Below, in pieces: positions 61,562 to 64,000 of a stretch of 64,000 bases of DNA. The notes beneath the pieces are model-generated. The model worked only from the letters and a program-made list of their open reading frames with translations, was not told the DNA's origin and did not search any database. Source of the stretch: JAAYXS01 sp964550375 (GTDB taxonomy: Bacteria > Planctomycetota > Phycisphaerae > UBA1845 > Fen-1342); contig CAZJYX010000001.1 of assembly GCA_964550375.1 (NCBI GenBank), positions 124,001-188,000 on the forward strand. Reading direction: 5' to 3'. Made by a program: the position numbers and the translations under genes. How positions within the stretch are numbered: the first letter of the stretch is position 1; the number at the start of each line of letters is the position of its first letter.

Positions 61562-63072
61562 CCTTGACCGGTGCGCAGCGCTTCGGCCAGCAGCCGCAGC
61601 CACTGCCAACAGAAGTGCATGTTGTTCACAGCCAACGGCACCAACAGCACGGCCACGAGTGCGCAGGCGCTGCGGCAATCGAGCACGCGCAAAGCGTGCG
61701 CCAGCACGGCGAAGAAGTAGAACGTGAATGTGCCGGAGAATAGGAATACGTGGGCGTTGCCATAGAAGATGTGCAACACGGCGCAGCCGGCCAGGCAGAT
61801 CAGCGCTGCCCACAGAGTCGGGCCGCGTGTGGCGCTGCGTGAGCAGATCAGCGCGGCCGCAGCGGCTAGCAATAGCCACCAGGTGACCAGGCAGATGCGG
61901 CCCAGGGCGCTGTCATAGCGGCCCAGGTGCAGCCCGAGATGCCCATCCGTATCGGCGCGGACGACGAGGCCCGGGGCTACGACGTTTTCCGCCAACATGC
62001 CGCGCGCGACGTTGTGAAGCGCGCGCGTGCTCTCTGACGCCGATTCACGTGCCACATGGCGCCGTTCGCCGCGCAACGCCCCGGCGGCATCGGCCAGGGC
62101 CGACTCCGGTACCAGGGCCGTCTGCACGACGAGACCGACGGCCAGCAGCGAAAGCACGCCGGCCGCCCAGCGCGGGCTTGCCCGCCAGCCCGAGCGCCAA
62201 GCGTGGGCCGCTATGAAGCAGACCACGGCGGTGGCGATATGGGTCAGCGTGATGCCGATGGCGAGCGCGGCGGCCGGCACGTCGTGGCGCAGTCGCACGT
62301 GGCACTGCGGGCGCGCGGCAAGCAGCATGTGCAACAGAATCAGGCCGGCGGCGGAGAATGCGTAGGTCTCCGGCAGCGCTGCGAAGACCAGGTGTGCCGT
62401 GGTGATGCCGAGCGTGGCGGCCAGCAGCAGGGCGAGAACGCGCGAGCCGGTGACGGCGCGGAAGTAGGCGGCGGCCAGCGCCAGGGCGGCTCCGCCGGCC
62501 AGGGCGGTGAGCAGAACGGGCGTGTGTACCCCGCCCAGCGGCCGGGCTGCCACGTATAGCAGGCGCGTCAGCAGGAGAAAGAGCGGGTGCTTGAGCGTGA
62601 TGGCGTGCTCGCCGGCGATTTCGCCGCTCATCAGGCGCACGTACAGCGGTCCATCCGACTCGAATAGCGTGAAATCGTCGCGGAAACCCCAGCGTGCCAC
62701 GACGGCTTGGCCGAGGAGGAAGTAAGCGGTTGTCGCCAGGGCAGCCAGGCCGATACACAAGGCGGACCACACCGGGGCGGCGCGCAAACAACTGGCGCAG
62801 CGGGGCACATCCTGGCGCAGGTAGGCGCGCAACCAGCAGGCCAGTAACGGCATTGCCAATCCGCCCGCGACCACCAGGACGAGGTGCGGCCAGCGACTGT
62901 CCGGCATGCCAAGCGACCAGGCGGCGATCGTGCCGGCGCCGACGAGCAGCGTCGCCACTCCGCCGGCCAGCGGCAGGCGGTACAGGAGCCGGCGATCACG
63001 CCGGGCCAGCAGCGCTGCCAGGGCAAACAAGGCCCACAGCCACAGCCATGCATGCATACCATAGTCCGCCAC
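61558..63072 (-). CDS. Multi-pass membrane protein, GT-C (PMT/ArnT-like) type
   Basis: The 504-residue protein has about 11-12 hydrophobic helices and a first periplasmic loop with RWGFRDDFTLFESDGPLYVR, an acidic loop (DD then ESDG) as in GT-C glycosyltransferases that use polyprenyl-phosphate sugars. ITLKHPLFLLLTRLLYVAAR and TTAHLVFAALPETYAFSAAG are also in style. It may glycosylate lipids or proteins; specificity is unknown. It starts with GTG at 63072 (GGGAG about seven bases upstream) and converges with the LigD-like gene with a 4-base overlap. Confidence 0.65.
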   Translation of the reverse strand: MADYGMHAWLWLWALFALAALLARRDRRLLYRLPLAGGVATLLVGAGTIAAWSLGMPDSRWPHLVLVVAGGLAMPLLACWLRAYLRQDVPRCASCLRAAPVWSALCIGLAALATTAYFLLGQAVVARWGFRDDFTLFESDGPLYVRLMSGEIAGEHAITLKHPLFLLLTRLLYVAARPLGGVHTPVLLTALAGGAALALAAAYFRAVTGSRVLALLLAATLGITTAHLVFAALPETYAFSAAGLILLHMLLAARPQCHVRLRHDVPAAALAIGITLTHIATAVVCFIAAHAWRSGWRASPRWAAGVLSLLAVGLVVQTALVPESALADAAGALRGERRHVARESASESTRALHNVARGMLAENVVAPGLVVRADTDGHLGLHLGRYDSALGRICLVTWWLLLAAAAALICSRSATRGPTLWAALICLAGCAVLHIFYGNAHVFLFSGTFTFYFFAVLAHALRVLDCRSACALVAVLLVPLAVNNMHFCWQWLRLLAEALRTGQG

Positions 63073-63085
63073 TGCCGGACTCCCG

Positions 63086-63110
63086 CGGGACGGCGTGTCG
63101 CGCCGTCCCG
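63086..63110. other. GC-rich hairpin in a divergent region
   Basis: A perfect 10-bp stem (CGGGACGGCG with CGCCGTCCCG) and 5-base loop lies just upstream of the GT-C-like start. It has no T-run; it could act in the 5' leader of that gene, or be a remnant. Confidence 0.35.
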
Positions 63111-63154
63111 ACCCGCGAGGCTATCCCGGACGCCGGGGCGCGACAAGCGTGCGC

Positions 63155-63183
63155 TCGACCGCATTGCGCCCAGAGCTTATAAA
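63155..63183 (+). promoter_or_regulatory. Candidate sigma-70 promoter of the M32 carboxypeptidase gene
   Basis: TCGACC (63155-63160, four of six) and TATAAA (63178-63183, five of six) are 17 bases apart. The expected transcription start near 63190 lies after an in-frame ATG at 63185, supporting the ATG at 63233 as the true start. Confidence 0.5.
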
Positions 63184-63232
63184 CATGGCCGTGCCGGGCG
63201 GTGCTGGTCTGGAGCAGGCCGAGAGGGAAACC

Positions 63233-64000
63233 ATGTCGAAGTCTTCATACGAAATGCTGATCGAGCAGGTGCGCGAGATTCGCACGCTTGAATCGATCGA
63301 GTCCCTGCTGGGCTGGGACCAGCAGACGTACATGCCTAAATGCGGCGCGGCACACCGGGCCAACCAGTCGGCCTTGATTGCCGCCAGCGTGCACGAGCGG
63401 TTCACCAGTGCTGAGCTGGGCGCGCTGCTGGAGCAGGCGGAGCGCGTGGCGGATCGTGCTGATCCGGTGGTGGCGACGAACTTGCGTGAGCTGCGGCGTG
63501 ACTACGACCGGGCGGTCAAGCTGCCGACCAGGCTGGTGCGCGAGATCGCCGAGGCCGGCGCGCTGGCGTTCGAGGCCTGGCAAGCGGCGCGGGCCCGCTC
63601 CGACTTCGCGCACTTCGCGCCGCACCTGGCGCGGCTACTCGAGCTGAAACGGGAAGTGGCCGACCGGATCGGTTGGCAACAGGAGCGCTACGATGCGCTC
63701 TTGGACGAATATGAGCCGGGCGAGTGTGCTGCCGGCATTCACGAGTTGTTTGCCGCGCTGCGGCCGCAGCTTGTCGCGCTGACGACGGCGATTCAGGCCG
63801 CGCCGCGGCAGCCGGACCGGGAGTTGCCGAGACGACCGGCGCCGGTCGCGCAGCAGGCGGCCTTCAACCGGGCCATGGCGGACGCGCTGGGCTTTGACTT
63901 CACGGCCGGTCGGCTGGACGTGTCGGCCCACCCGTTCACGACGGCCCTGTGCCCGCAGGACGTTCGCATAACGACGCGTTACGACGAGCGGAACATCGCG
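63233..64000 (+). CDS. M32 carboxypeptidase (carboxypeptidase Taq), N-terminal part
   Basis: The first 256 residues of a gene that runs off the right edge. They are helical from the start (YEMLIEQVREIRTLESIESL, LLGWDQQTYMP) and reach the M32 signature SAHPFTTALCPQDVRITTRY at about 230-249, with the DVRITTRY motif. The metal-binding HExxH lies beyond the window. M32 enzymes are cytoplasmic metallocarboxypeptidases of about 500 residues removing C-terminal residues. GAGAGGGAA precedes the ATG at 63233. Confidence 0.92.
   Translation, partial: MSKSSYEMLIEQVREIRTLESIESLLGWDQQTYMPKCGAAHRANQSALIAASVHERFTSAELGALLEQAERVADRADPVVATNLRELRRDYDRAVKLPTRLVREIAEAGALAFEAWQAARARSDFAHFAPHLARLLELKREVADRIGWQQERYDALLDEYEPGECAAGIHELFAALRPQLVALTTAIQAAPRQPDRELPRRPAPVAQQAAFNRAMADALGFDFTAGRLDVSAHPFTTALCPQDVRITTRYDERNIA

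Overview
The window is high-GC bacterial DNA, most likely from a Planctomycetota genome and probably a Phycisphaerae-like lineage. The placement rests on a membrane protein ending in the CGYDLRG...CPECG zinc ribbon typical of that group (50395-50934), a DUF1571-type lipoprotein (38778-39635), DUF2092/DUF6515-like secreted proteins at the left edge, and planctomycete-style Rhs sequence. This is inference from protein families; no rRNA gene is present.

About 35 kb (2760-37561) is one large exopolysaccharide locus in several strand blocks. The first part carries an ABC exporter (Wzm/Wzt), an ExeA-like ATPase, the outer-membrane export lipoprotein Wza, a Wzc-type chain-length protein, a separate CpsD-type tyrosine kinase, a FemAB-like acyltransferase, glycosyltransferases, a NodB deacetylase with a DUF3473-like tail, a PaaK-like adenylate-forming enzyme, an O-antigen-ligase-type polymerase and a fused double glycosyltransferase. 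This set matches the polysaccharide half of exosortase A (XrtA/EpsH) systems, but no exosortase, PEP-CTERM protein or priming glycosyltransferase is visible. The second part (21854-37561) has a VanZ-repeat membrane protein, two different UDP-GlcNAc 2-epimerases, a secreted DUF6259-like protein, a second polymerase (Wzy), a flippase (Wzx), a heparinase II/III-like lyase, an AlgD-type GDP-mannose 6-dehydrogenase, further glycosyltransferases and a hexapeptide acyltransferase. Together they predict one or two exported acidic, amino-sugar-containing polysaccharides.

From 37.6 to 50.1 kb the genes are mostly housekeeping: ribD, a DUF1571 lipoprotein, a thioredoxin-fold protein, an AMMECR1 protein, a 39-residue membrane peptide, a porin followed by a small exported protein, ATP sulfurylase, pyrR-pyrB, a tRNA with a UAA anticodon but a short variable loop, a HEAT-repeat protein and a SirB1-like protein.

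The region 50.4-54.5 kb is accessory. It holds three pieces of Rhs sequence: a 45-codon remnant, a tip with an intact C-terminal candidate toxin domain, and an upstream fragment. Small unknown genes sit directly behind two of them, and the 5' end of an IS110-family transposase abuts the third. I read this as a decayed array of orphan Rhs-tip/immunity cassettes, and it is the most unusual part of the window.

From 54.5 kb to the end lie hutH coupled to a large PDZ/HEAT protein, a LOG-family protein, an amidohydrolase with an altered metal motif, a lipoprotein, a LigD-phosphoesterase-like protein, a GT-C-like membrane protein and the start of an M32 carboxypeptidase. All assignments come from reading the sequence; no database search was run.
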